Source: FEN-1279 sp964400285
Lineage (GTDB): Bacteria; Bacteroidota; Ignavibacteria; Tepidaquicellales; Tepidaquicellaceae
Direction: 5' to 3'
Length of the DNA: 64,000 bases
Assembly (NCBI GenBank): GCA_964400285.1
Contig: CAYNTK010000007.1
Coordinates: forward strand, 1 to 64,000
The notes under the pieces are model-generated. The model made no database searches. It was not told the origin of the DNA and saw only the letters and a program-made list of their open reading frames with translations. A program made the translations under genes and the position numbers. Shown one piece after another: positions 18,455 through 27,336 of the stretch (positions are counted from its first letter, which is position 1; the number at the start of each line of letters is the position of its first letter).

Positions 18455-19662
18455 TATGATACTCCATTCCCTACTTTATTTAAAATTTCATCTTTAAAGT
18501 TATCTAATATGGTTATAAAAGAATTCGGGCTGGATTGGCCAAGCCCACATTTTGATGCGACCTGCATTGTTTGTCCAAGTTCTTTTAATTTGTTTATATA
18601 CTCGAATGTAAAATCATTTTTCTCAAGCATTTCAACTCCTTCCAGTAATTTGACATTCCCAATTCTACAGGGTGTGCATTGTCCACAGGATTCTTCAACA
18701 AAAAACTCCATAAAATTCTTTAATATATGTAGCATATCTCTTTTCTTATTAAATATCATAATTGAACCTCCTGTTGATGTATCTTCGTATCCAAGTTTTC
18801 TATCAAATTGTGTTTCAGGAAGACATACTCCTGATGCACCTCCTACCTGTACCGCTTTTGTATTTTCAGCTTCTACTATACTTAATAACTCTCTTATTGA
18901 TGTACCCCATGGTAATTCATATACACCGGGCTTTTTACAATCTCCTGATACCGAAAATAATTTCGTCCCCGTTGATTTGTCTGTTCCAAATTGTGTATAC
19001 CAATCTCCGCCTTTTGTAACTATATGAGGAACTGTTGCTAACGTTTCTACATTATTTACCGAAGTCGGATGTCCATTATATCCTGTATTAACAGGGTAAG
19101 GTGGTCGGTTCCTCGATTCACCTCTGCATCCTTCAAGTGATTCTATCAATGCTGTCTCTTCTCCACATACATAAGCTCCAGCTCCAAGTTTTATGCTTAT
19201 ATCAAAATTGAAATCTTTTTTACCAAGTATTTGCTTCCCAAGCAAATTATCTTTTCTCATTTGTTCAAGATAATCCTCGAGTGATTTTAGCATATATTCA
19301 TATTCACCTCTAAGATATACTATCCCTTCTTTTGCACCTATAGTGTATCCGCCAATTACCATCCCATCGAAAACAAGCTCAGGATATTCCGTTAGAAGTA
19401 CCCTGTCCTTAAATGTTCCCGGTTCTCCTTCATCTGCATTGCATACTAAATATTTCGCATCGGATATTGCTGCTGCTGTTAACATCCATTTCGTTGATGT
19501 TGGAAATCCTGCTCCACCTCTCCCTTTTAATTTGGAAGATTTAAGTTCAAAAAGTATATTTTCTCTACCAAGTTCGAGGGCTTTCTTTATTCCCTCACCA
19601 CGTTTATAATCGGAAAATATTACTAATCCTTTCCTTTCTTTTTTCATTGTTGATAATTCCAT
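18454..19662 (-). CDS. hydB: NuoF/HydB-like NAD(P)H-binding flavoprotein subunit of [FeFe] hydrogenase
   Basis: 402 residues. FMN/NAD-binding NuoF core with KGRGGAGFPTSTKW, CNADEGEPGTFKDR and GAGAYVCGEETALIESLEG, a SLBB-like section (VGGASGVCLPE) and the 4Fe-4S site CGQCTPCRIG...KCGLGQ. It lacks the N-terminal thioredoxin-like and C-terminal ferredoxin domains of longer HydB proteins, so the [2Fe-2S] part is presumably supplied by the separate HydC gene at 2.4 kb. First gene of hydBA; its stop and the hydA ATG share a base. An alternative start is the Met at residue 6. Confidence 0.88.
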   Translation of the reverse strand: MELSTMKKERKGLVIFSDYKRGEGIKKALELGRENILFELKSSKLKGRGGAGFPTSTKWMLTAAAISDAKYLVCNADEGEPGTFKDRVLLTEYPELVFDGMVIGGYTIGAKEGIVYLRGEYEYMLKSLEDYLEQMRKDNLLGKQILGKKDFNFDISIKLGAGAYVCGEETALIESLEGCRGESRNRPPYPVNTGYNGHPTSVNNVETLATVPHIVTKGGDWYTQFGTDKSTGTKLFSVSGDCKKPGVYELPWGTSIRELLSIVEAENTKAVQVGGASGVCLPETQFDRKLGYEDTSTGGSIMIFNKKRDMLHILKNFMEFFVEESCGQCTPCRIGNVKLLEGVEMLEKNDFTFEYINKLKELGQTMQVASKCGLGQSSPNSFITILDNFKDEILNKVGNGVS

Positions 19663-19870
19663 TTTTAAGATATGTTATTTTTGATTTTTGAAGTTCTGTT
19701 ACTGTAGCTCATAAAAAGATATTTAGGTCTTATTATCCACAATTTAATTAAAATTTAAGATTTCTTCAATGTATTTTTCTATCTACAATTTAGTATGATT
19801 TTCTTAAAATAGACGTTTCGCTTGTTTTATTAAATTTTGAAATTAAATTAGTTCTAAAAATGTGAGTGTT

Positions 19871-21322
19871 TTAATAAAATATATTTAAATGGATAAATAT
19901 AAAATTAGCTAATATTGAAATAAATAAATCCCTTTTTCTTAGATTTATTATTTTTTCGAGGGAAAGGTAAAATAATATTGTTACAGGCATATATTGTATA
20001 AGGTATCTGTTCCAGTCTCCAAATTGATATAAATAAAACATAATTATTAATAATGAAAAAACCATTGGTATGTAAAATAAATTGAACTCCTTCAATTTAT
20101 TTGAATTAATAAGCATAACTAAACATATCAATATAAAAGTAGGCCCAAAATATAATAACTTAGTTGTATTTTGTACGAAATTAACTGGATTATGTAGCGC
20201 ATAAAGCCGCGACATAAAATGCCCGGTTATCATTGTTAACCAAAAATAATATCCAAGTGATGTAAATATTATTACTGGAATTAATAATCCTATAATTAAT
20301 CCTAATAATGGTTTATATGATAGTTTTTTTATATTAATAAAAAATGATACGATTAATAAAATAATAAAAAATAAAACATTAAATTTTGTATAAAAACATA
20401 ATCCGTATATAAATCCTAACAACATTGAATACCAAAAATTAATAGATTTTATATTTAAAAAAATAAATATTGGTATCGTAAATAAAAGCATTCCTAAATG
20501 GTCTGCTGATGGACTGTGAAATCTATACATTACAAGTGATGTAACTATTGAAATTATGGCTATATTATCTATATTACCATTTGATTTTTTGTAAGCATAA
20601 AATATTACTAAAAATATGCACAGAGCAGTTATTAGTAACATCATAATTTCTAATGACCATTTCCCAAACGGGAATATTTTTAACCAAATTCCCATTAAAA
20701 AAGGGGTAAATGGTGGATGCATATATGGTCTGTTGTTTGATAATAAATCATAAGATGAACTGTCTAAATCCACTTTCCATTTATCCCAAATTAATCCCGA
20801 TAAATTATACTTGTTAATGAAAGCTCTAATGGAATCTTTTATTTCGGTATTCAACTCTCGGTAATTATATGGATTTGCTCTCTCATTCCACGTCTTCAAA
20901 AAGTCTAATTCTCCATATTTCACTAACTCCTCGGCTGATATGTAGTTCCCAATCGCAATATCCGAACCATACCATTTTAAATCGTTATCGATGGTTTTTA
21001 TATATGATATCTTTATAATAACAAAACATATAATAACAATACTTATATATTGCCAAATTTTAAATCTTTTATTCGTAATAAATACATAACCTAATATTAA
21101 GAAACCTACTAAATCGATAATAAATAATGGTAGTGAAAAATTATAGATTACTTCAGGACTACTTGTGGGTATTATATTATTATTAAAAATTTTTAATATA
21201 ATATAAATCAAGAAAATAATTATAAACAATACGTGTATTGTAAACCAAAATTTTGTAATAAAATTATTAATAGTATTTTGAATGCTGTTTATTTTCGATT
21301 TGTTAATAATATTTACAAACAT
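19871..21322 (-). CDS. GT39-like multispanning glycosyltransferase (PMT/ArnT type)
   Basis: 483 residues, very hydrophobic, with roughly ten or more membrane segments. The first large loop contains WYGSDIAIGNYISAEELVKY and later NRPYMHPPFTPFLMGIWLK, resembling the acidic loop and HPP-like motif of polyprenyl-phosphate-sugar-dependent GT39 enzymes. It probably moves a sugar from a lipid carrier to a lipid or protein in the periplasm. Lone gene, divergent from ccmB, and very AT-rich. The substrate is not predictable. Confidence 0.6.
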   Translation of the reverse strand: MFVNIINKSKINSIQNTINNFITKFWFTIHVLFIIIFLIYIILKIFNNNIIPTSSPEVIYNFSLPLFIIDLVGFLILGYVFITNKRFKIWQYISIVIICFVIIKISYIKTIDNDLKWYGSDIAIGNYISAEELVKYGELDFLKTWNERANPYNYRELNTEIKDSIRAFINKYNLSGLIWDKWKVDLDSSSYDLLSNNRPYMHPPFTPFLMGIWLKIFPFGKWSLEIMMLLITALCIFLVIFYAYKKSNGNIDNIAIISIVTSLVMYRFHSPSADHLGMLLFTIPIFIFLNIKSINFWYSMLLGFIYGLCFYTKFNVLFFIILLIVSFFINIKKLSYKPLLGLIIGLLIPVIIFTSLGYYFWLTMITGHFMSRLYALHNPVNFVQNTTKLLYFGPTFILICLVMLINSNKLKEFNLFYIPMVFSLLIIMFYLYQFGDWNRYLIQYMPVTILFYLSLEKIINLRKRDLFISILANFIFIHLNIFY

Positions 21323-21508
21323 TTGTTCCTCTATGCTTCGAGAGTGCTTTTAATAATATATTATATTTAAAGATAGAATTTACATAATTAAAATAAAATA
21401 TATTATTATATATTCGTTTCAAAATGATTTATTTAAATTATTTACGGATTTTTTTTGCTTTTTTAAAATGTTAATTTATATAAGTAATCATTAAATTTAT
21501 AAACTTAT

Positions 21509-22177
21509 TTGAAATTATTTTATTCTTCAGCAAAGATTTTTAAAAAGGATTTTAAATCCGAACTAAGAAATAGGTATGTTATTAACTCCCTTCTTATGTT
21601 TGTTCTTGTTACTATTTCCATTATAAAATTTTCTATTGGGGAAGAAAAAGTTGATACTGATATTTTATCTGGTTTGCTTTGGATTGTGATTTTTTTCGCA
21701 GCTATAAGTGGACTGGCAAGAGTGTTTATTAAAGAAGAAGAAAAAGAAACCTCATTCGCTCTTAAACTTAGTATCGACCCTATAAGTATTTTCATTGGTA
21801 AATTATTCTTCAACCTAACACTCACGTTTTTCGTTAATATTTTTATCTTCATTTTATATATTCTTATTACAAATTTTGATATTAAAAATTTCCCCGCATT
21901 TGTAATTATTTTAATACTGGGAAATCTTGGATTAGTCTCTGCTTCTACTATAATTGCCGCAATTATTTCCAAAGCAAATACAAAGGGAACATTATATCCT
22001 GTACTTGCTTTCCCTGTAATGTTGCCTCTTTTAATAACTGTTATAAATGCAACTAAACTTGCAAGCTCAGGTGCGAGCACTGGCGAAATGTTTAATGAAT
22101 ATCAAATATTATTCTCTTATTCAGTTGTAGTCATTACAGTTTCTTTGCTTTTATTTAAATTTGTATGGGAAGATTAA
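21509..22177 (+). CDS. ccmB: CcmB, heme exporter membrane subunit (cytochrome c maturation)
   Basis: 222 residues with six membrane segments; the N-terminus KKDFKSELRNRYVINSLLMFVLVT and the EEEKETSFALKLSIDP loop are characteristic of CcmB. CcmB with CcmA forms the ABC part of system I cytochrome c maturation. The start is TTG at 21509. No ccmA, ccmC or ccmEFH lies nearby, so it is an orphan here, but it sits just upstream of a regulator and a nos operon that needs c-type cytochromes. Confidence 0.88.
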   Translation: MKLFYSSAKIFKKDFKSELRNRYVINSLLMFVLVTISIIKFSIGEEKVDTDILSGLLWIVIFFAAISGLARVFIKEEEKETSFALKLSIDPISIFIGKLFFNLTLTFFVNIFIFILYILITNFDIKNFPAFVIILILGNLGLVSASTIIAAIISKANTKGTLYPVLAFPVMLPLLITVINATKLASSGASTGEMFNEYQILFSYSVVVITVSLLLFKFVWED

Positions 22178-22253
22178 TTAATTTATTTTTTGAAAAATGT
22201 AATAAAAGATGTGATAAAAAAAATTTTCGAAATAATTTACAATTATAATCTGA

Positions 22254-23003
22254 ATGGTAAAAACAGTTAAAAATATTGAACTAAAAAAAATTTATCTTTT
22301 TTCCGATTTATCAGAACAAGAACTTGAAAAAATAATATCATTTTCACAATACAAAAAATTAAAAAAAGGTGATATGTTATTTTTCGATACCGAACCATTT
22401 ATCGGGTTTTATTGTATGTTGGGTGGTAGTGTAAAACTTTATAAAATATCTTCCGAAGGTAGAGAACACATCGTTCATATTATGTATCCTTATAATACAT
22501 TTGCAGAAGTTCCGGTATTCGATAACTATGAAGCAGTTATGAATAATACAGCTGTTTATCCAATTAATGCAATGGCTACTGAAGATGATACTGAAGTTCT
22601 CCTTATTTCCGCAAAACCATTTCTCACTTTTATTAAAGAAAATCCAAATATTTGTTTAAAGTTCCTATCTACTTTATCTCGAAGACTTAAACTTTTAAAT
22701 GACCATATTGAAAATATCACTCTCCACGATATTAAAAAAAGATTAGCTAAGTATATTTTCAACGAACTTGAAAAAGAAAAAAAGAAAAAATTAAAAATTG
22801 AAAAAGAAAAAAAAATAATCCTTAAAGATGTAAATTCTTTCGAACTTAATATTTCTAAATATGATTTAGCATCTCACCTCGGAACTATTCTCGAAACCCT
22901 CTCCAGAACATTCAAAAAACTTCAAGATGAAAAAATTATCGAAGTTAAAGGAAAAAGAATTAATGTTTTGGATTGTAAGAAATTGAAAAGTTGTTTCGAA
23001 TAA
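22254..23003 (+). CDS. Crp/Fnr-family transcriptional regulator (DNR-like, no Fe-S cysteines)
   Basis: 249 residues. N-terminal cyclic-nucleotide-binding-fold sensor domain (about 12-140), dimerisation helix, C-terminal winged HTH with recognition helix ETLSRTFKKLQ. The E..SR pattern is the one FNR-type proteins use to read TTGA half-sites. The N-terminal cysteine cluster of FNR is absent, which is more like DNR/NNR regulators sensing NO via heme. A lysine-rich linker (residues 175-190) is unusual. It is immediately upstream of the nos operon, whose promoter carries a TTGAC-N4-GTCAA palindrome, so it is the likely activator. Confidence 0.85.
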   Translation: MVKTVKNIELKKIYLFSDLSEQELEKIISFSQYKKLKKGDMLFFDTEPFIGFYCMLGGSVKLYKISSEGREHIVHIMYPYNTFAEVPVFDNYEAVMNNTAVYPINAMATEDDTEVLLISAKPFLTFIKENPNICLKFLSTLSRRLKLLNDHIENITLHDIKKRLAKYIFNELEKEKKKKLKIEKEKKIILKDVNSFELNISKYDLASHLGTILETLSRTFKKLQDEKIIEVKGKRINVLDCKKLKSCFE

Positions 23004-23047
23004 AAAATATAAATTCTCACATTTAATATATTTACATTTCTTTTAAA

Positions 23048-23065
23048 ATTTGACTTAAGTCAAAT
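23048..23065. promoter_or_regulatory. FNR/DNR-like operator, copy 2 (nos operon promoter)
   Basis: Perfect 18-bp palindrome ATTTGACTTAAGTCAAAT, centre 23056.5. A TATAAT -10 at 23084-23089 puts the start near 23096, about 40 bp from the centre, which is class II geometry. The inner 14 bp equal the site at 7056-7069. Confidence 0.75.
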
Positions 23066-23083
23066 CTTTTAATACACTTTGTC

Positions 23084-23089
23084 TATAAT
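23084..23089 (+). promoter_or_regulatory. -10 element of the nos operon promoter
   Basis: TATAAT placed correctly relative to the FNR/DNR palindrome and about 34 bp before the first ATG at 23123. No -35 is needed at a class II activated promoter. Confidence 0.5.
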
Positions 23090-23122
23090 TTTAAATAAAT
23101 AAATATGATTTGTTCAATATAA

Positions 23123-23839
23123 ATGAAAAAACTTCAAAAAAAAATTGCAAAAAATAATATTAATTACTCTGATAAATCTGTAGCATATAACTCTGACTAC
23201 TGTTGTAATGAGGTAAGCAGTGTGAACTTTTACAATACCGGAAAAAATGTGAATTCTGACGAAATAATTAAAAGGTCTCATACGATATATAAGGGTAAAA
23301 TAAATGAAGAAGATATTAAAAACATCGAACTTGATCAGTTAATAGATTATATTTTATTTAACCATCATAATTATATTATTAAAAAATTACCTTTAATTAG
23401 CAAGTATTCAGTAATTGTATATAAAGAATTTAAAATAAATCATAAAGAACTTTTTAAAATTAAAAGTTTCTGGAATGAAATTAATTTAGAACTTTCTAAT
23501 CATTTATTAAAAGAAGAAAGAATGCTTTTCCCTTATATAAAAAATCTTGTTATCATAAAAAATAATTTTTTGGAATTTCAATATGCTCCTTTTGGAACAA
23601 TTACTAATCCAATAAATGTGATGGAAAAAGAACATCATAATGTTATTTATGCTTTCTGTAAAATAAGAGAATTATCCAATAATTATAAAATTCAAAATGG
23701 TATATGTGAAACATTTGTTAAGTTTTATGGCGAATTGAAAGAATTTGAAATTGATTTGAATAAACACATACATATTGAAAATAATATTTTACATCCAAAA
23801 GCTATTGAACTTGAAAAAAAACTTTTAAATAATAAATAA
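23123..23839 (+). CDS. RIC/YtfE/ScdA-like di-iron hemerythrin-fold protein
   Basis: 238 residues. A short N-terminal segment with YCC (Y26-C27-C28) corresponds to the ScdA_N/DUF542 motif. A four-helix HHE domain follows with LIDYILFNHHNYI (H81, H82), HLLKEERMLFPYIK, MEKEHHNVIYAF and HIHIENNILHPKAI, giving the His/Glu ligands of a di-iron centre. RIC proteins repair iron-sulfur clusters damaged by NO and are often in FNR/DNR/NsrR regulons. First gene after the operator, nine bases before the cytochrome gene. The DUF542 part is degenerate and shorter than usual. Confidence 0.8.
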   Translation: MKKLQKKIAKNNINYSDKSVAYNSDYCCNEVSSVNFYNTGKNVNSDEIIKRSHTIYKGKINEEDIKNIELDQLIDYILFNHHNYIIKKLPLISKYSVIVYKEFKINHKELFKIKSFWNEINLELSNHLLKEERMLFPYIKNLVIIKNNFLEFQYAPFGTITNPINVMEKEHHNVIYAFCKIRELSNNYKIQNGICETFVKFYGELKEFEIDLNKHIHIENNILHPKAIELEKKLLNNK

Positions 23840-23847
23840 AATAGAAA

Positions 23848-24264
23848 ATGAAAGAAACAAAAAACTTTTTAGTTATGCTATTTGTAGTTACAATTTTACC
23901 TTTATTTTTTTTATCGGGATGTGGTGAAAATACTGATGAAATTGGTATTGGTCCAGTAAAAAGTATTACACTCGGACCTATCGATAAAAATATGGTTGAA
24001 AAGGGTAAACAGATTTTTGATATGAAATGTGTTGCCTGTCATAAATTTGATTCAAAATTGGTCGGACCACCCCTCAAAGATGTTACGAAAAGAAGAAAAC
24101 CTGAATGGATTATGAATATGATTCTTAATCCTGAACAAATGACAAAAGAAAATCCCGCAGCAAAACAACTATTCGGTCAGTATTTAACTCAAATGACCTT
24201 CCAAGATGTTTCGCAGGATGATGCAAGAGCTGTTCTCGAATATTTTCGTTCTTTAGATAATTAA
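23848..24264 (+). CDS. Monoheme c-type cytochrome lipoprotein, probable electron donor to NosZ
   Basis: 138 residues. Lipobox FLSGC with the acylated Cys25, then a single class I cytochrome c domain with C61-V-A-C64-H65. A Met in the C-terminal half (near QMTFQDV) is a candidate axial ligand. Membrane-anchored on the periplasmic side. Clade II nos clusters commonly encode c-type cytochromes that feed NosZ, and this gene sits 40 bp before nosZ. Confidence 0.85.
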   Translation: MKETKNFLVMLFVVTILPLFFLSGCGENTDEIGIGPVKSITLGPIDKNMVEKGKQIFDMKCVACHKFDSKLVGPPLKDVTKRRKPEWIMNMILNPEQMTKENPAAKQLFGQYLTQMTFQDVSQDDARAVLEYFRSLDN

Positions 24265-24303
24265 TATTTCTTAAAATTTATAAACAAAAAAGAAGGAAAA
24301 ACT

Positions 24304-26274
24304 ATGAAAAACAAAATTAATGATATAACAAAATTTTTTATTCCCATTGTTATTACTATTAGTTTCTTGTTTCTATCATCTTGTGGTTCAAAAAAGGAAA
24401 AAGGACCACTAATAGAAAGTGATGCACCCTCCAAAGTCTATATCGCACCCGGTAAATTTGATGAGTTTTATAGTTTTGTTTCTGGTGGATTTAGTGGGCA
24501 AATGGCAGTTTATGGATTACCTTCTGGAAGACTTTTAAGAGTTGTTCCCGTTTTTTCTCAAAATCCCGAAAACGGTTGGGGTTTTACTGAAGAAACAAAA
24601 CCTATGTTTAATACTTCTTACGGTTTTATTCCATGGGATGATTCTCATCATTCGGAATTATCTATGAAAGATGGTGTCCCAGATGGTCGATGGGTATTTA
24701 TTAATGGTAATAATACTCCGAGAATTGCGCGTATCGATTTGAAATCTTTTAAAACCGTTGAGATTATTGAAATTCCAAATAGTGCTGGTAATCATTCTTC
24801 CCCTTTTATTACACCTAATTCGGAATATGTTGTTGCGGGTACCAGATTTAGTATCCCTTTAGATAATAAAGATTATCCGATAAATTCTTATAAAGATAAT
24901 TTTAAAGGTGTTATTACTTTCGTTAAACTTGACCAGACAACTGGAGAAATGAATATTGCATTTCAACTGATTACTCCTCCGTTCGATTATGATTTGAGCC
25001 ACGCTGGTAAAGGTCCATCCGATGGCTGGTTCTTTTTCTCATGCTACAATAGTGAACAAGCTTATACTTTACTTGAAGTTAATGCTAGCCAGAAAGATAA
25101 AGATTTCCTTCTCGCTGTTAATTGGAAAAAAATTGAAGATTATATTAAACAAGGAATAGGAATAGATAAACAAACTTCTTATTATCATAATAAATGGAAT
25201 GAAAAAACTCATTCAGCTTCATCTGAAGAAATAAAAATCGTTAAAACCCTTGTCCCATCGGATATTCAAGATGCGTTGTTTTATATTCCTTGTCCGAAAT
25301 CCCCTCACGGTGCAGATGTTGACCCTTCGGGAGAATATATAGTTGGCGGTGGTAAACTCGCAACCGTTATACCCGTTTTTTCTTTTTCTAAAATTATTAA
25401 AGCAGTAGAATCTAAGCAATATGATGGTGATATAGATAATATCCCTGTATTAAAATATGAATCCGTTCTTTCTGGAGAAGTTCAAAATCCTGGCCTTGGG
25501 CCTCTTCATACAGAATTTGATGACAAAGGTTACGCTTACACTTCTATGTTTGTTTCTTCCGAAGTAATTAAATGGAAACTTGATTCAAAAGAAGTCGTAG
25601 ATAGAATGCCTGCATATTATTCTGTAGGTCATATTATGATTCCAGGAGGTGATAGTAAAAAACCTTGGGGAAAATATTTATTAATTATGAATAAAATTAC
25701 TAAAGATAGATTTCTCCCTACTGGTCCTGAACTTAACCAATCAGCTCAATTAATTGATATTTCAGGTGATAAAATGAAACTTTTATTAGATCTCCCAACA
25801 GTTGGTGAACCACATTATGCTCAAGCAATCATTGCTGATTTGGTCTCAAAAAACCAAGTTAGAACTTATAAATTAGAAGAAAATCAACATCCCTATGTTA
25901 CAAAAAGTGAAAAAGATGCAAGGGTAGAAAGAAAAGGTAATGAAGTTCACGTTTATATGACTACAATCCGTTCGCATTTAACACCTGATAATATTGAGGG
26001 TATAAAAGTCGGTGATGTCGTGTATTTCCACTTAACAAATCTTGAACAAGATTGGGATATTCCTCATGGTTTTGCCATTAAAGGAAATAATAACGCTGAA
26101 TTATTAATTATGCCCGGTGAAACTTGCACTTTAAAATGGACTCCGAAATTAACTGGTATTTATCCGTATTACTGCACTGATTTTTGTTCGGCTTTGCATC
26201 AGGAAATGTCTGGGTATTTACGTGTCTCATCTAAAGAATCAAATGTTCCGTTAACTTTTAATTCGAATAAATAA
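24304..26274 (+). CDS. nosZ: Nitrous oxide reductase NosZ, clade II, Sec-exported lipoprotein form
   Basis: 656 residues. Lipobox FLSSC with Cys27 and no twin-arginine motif, a clade II trait. The beta-propeller carries the CuZ His ligand motifs DDSHHSELS (H115, H116), GNHSSPF, SPHGADVDP, GPLHTEFD, VGHIM and EPHYAQ. The C-terminal cupredoxin has the CuA motif C624-x3-C628-x3-H632-x2-M635 (CTDFCSALHQEM). Reduces N2O to N2 in the periplasm. Flanked by cytochrome, membrane protein and nosLDFY genes. NosR and NosX are absent, as expected for clade II. Confidence 0.97.
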   Translation: MKNKINDITKFFIPIVITISFLFLSSCGSKKEKGPLIESDAPSKVYIAPGKFDEFYSFVSGGFSGQMAVYGLPSGRLLRVVPVFSQNPENGWGFTEETKPMFNTSYGFIPWDDSHHSELSMKDGVPDGRWVFINGNNTPRIARIDLKSFKTVEIIEIPNSAGNHSSPFITPNSEYVVAGTRFSIPLDNKDYPINSYKDNFKGVITFVKLDQTTGEMNIAFQLITPPFDYDLSHAGKGPSDGWFFFSCYNSEQAYTLLEVNASQKDKDFLLAVNWKKIEDYIKQGIGIDKQTSYYHNKWNEKTHSASSEEIKIVKTLVPSDIQDALFYIPCPKSPHGADVDPSGEYIVGGGKLATVIPVFSFSKIIKAVESKQYDGDIDNIPVLKYESVLSGEVQNPGLGPLHTEFDDKGYAYTSMFVSSEVIKWKLDSKEVVDRMPAYYSVGHIMIPGGDSKKPWGKYLLIMNKITKDRFLPTGPELNQSAQLIDISGDKMKLLLDLPTVGEPHYAQAIIADLVSKNQVRTYKLEENQHPYVTKSEKDARVERKGNEVHVYMTTIRSHLTPDNIEGIKVGDVVYFHLTNLEQDWDIPHGFAIKGNNNAELLIMPGETCTLKWTPKLTGIYPYYCTDFCSALHQEMSGYLRVSSKESNVPLTFNSNK

Positions 26275-26286
26275 ATTAATCTTTTT

Positions 26287-26315
26287 CTCATTCTTAAACT
26301 AAGTTTGAGAACGAG
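26287..26315. repeat. Imperfect palindrome, CTCGTT/AACGAG family copy 3
   Basis: CTCATTCTTAAACT (26287-26300) and AGTTTGAGAACGAG (26302-26315) pair with one mismatch and one wobble. It lies between nosZ and the next gene, inside the operon, so it may be a processing or attenuation hairpin. Confidence 0.65.
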
Positions 26316-26323
26316 AATCTAAT

Positions 26324-26893
26324 ATGAAAAATATATCAAGAATATCAATACTAATTATTTCTGTTAGTTTAATTACTGTATTTTTTACTCCAATTTGGAA
26401 AATTACTCTTGATGCTCCACAATATCCCGAGGGGCTTGGTTTTGAAATATGGATAAACAAAATGACCGGTGACTTGCAAACTGTTAATGGTTTAAATCAT
26501 TATATTGGTATGAAAACTATTGAGCCCAATTCAATTAAAGAATTGATGATTATGCCTTTCATTGTATGCTTTTTAATAATAACAGGTGTTTTTATTTCAT
26601 ATATAAATAAAAGAAGATTTCTAATTGTTTGGATTATTATTTACGTGTCTCTTGGTATTGCTGGTGCAGTAGATTTCTATTTATGGGAATACGATTACGG
26701 ACATAATTTAAATCCTGAAGCTGCAATTAAAGTCCCAGGTATGAGTTATCAACCTCCTTTAATTGGCGAAAAAGAACTATTAAATTTTACTGCATATTCT
26801 TATCCTTCGATAGGTGGTTATATTTTAATTTTTGGCGCGATTTTCTCTATCTTAATTTTATTTTATGAAATCAAATTTAATAAATACAAATGA
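26324..26893 (+). CDS. Integral membrane protein of the clade II nos cluster (possibly NosB)
   Basis: 189 residues with four predicted membrane segments (about 6-26, 75-93, 100-120, 162-182). The first periplasmic loop contains WKITLDAPQYPEGL and LNHYIGMKTIEP, and a second loop PGMSYQPPLIGEKELLNF. Proteins of this kind sit between nosZ and nosL in many Bacteroidota nos loci. It could be the nosB product described for clade II clusters or a separate copper-handling protein. The downstream nosL start overlaps its stop by 4 bp. Confidence 0.6.
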   Translation: MKNISRISILIISVSLITVFFTPIWKITLDAPQYPEGLGFEIWINKMTGDLQTVNGLNHYIGMKTIEPNSIKELMIMPFIVCFLIITGVFISYINKRRFLIVWIIIYVSLGIAGAVDFYLWEYDYGHNLNPEAAIKVPGMSYQPPLIGEKELLNFTAYSYPSIGGYILIFGAIFSILILFYEIKFNKYK

Positions 26894-27330
26894 ATACTTT
26901 TTTTTTATTATTTATTTTGTCTTTTTCTGTGATTGCTATATCCTGCAATCATGACCCTGAACCTATTAATTTCAATTCGGATCAATGTGCTCTATGCAAA
27001 ATGACAATCGAAGATACTCGCTTCGGAGCTGAATTGATTTCCAAAAAAGGAAAAGTATTTAAATTCGACGCAACCGAATGTTTGGTTAAATATATAAATA
27101 AAGGAAAAATTTCCGAAGAAGAAATAAGTAAATTATACGTAATAGATTTTTCCCAACCTACTGCTCTTGTCGATGTTTTACAGGTTACATTTTTAATTAG
27201 TGAAAACTTACCAAGTCCAATGGGTGCAAATCTTTCTGCTTTTCTCAATAAAAATGATGCCCAAAAGCAAAAATCTGAAAAAGGTGGTGAATTGTATAAT
27301 TGGGGTGAGTTAAAAAAGAAGCTGAAATAA
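26890..27330 (+). CDS. nosL: NosL copper chaperone lipoprotein
   Basis: 146 residues. Lipobox VIAISC with Cys19. Copper site C33-A-L-C36-K-M38, followed by KVFKFDATECLVKY and the family signature SPMGANLSAF. NosL delivers Cu(I) to apo-NosZ via NosDFY. Starts as ATGA overlap with the upstream membrane protein gene and ends 6 bp before nosD. Confidence 0.95.
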   Translation: MNTFFLLFILSFSVIAISCNHDPEPINFNSDQCALCKMTIEDTRFGAELISKKGKVFKFDATECLVKYINKGKISEEEISKLYVIDFSQPTALVDVLQVTFLISENLPSPMGANLSAFLNKNDAQKQKSEKGGELYNWGELKKKLK

Positions 27331-27336
27331 AAAACT

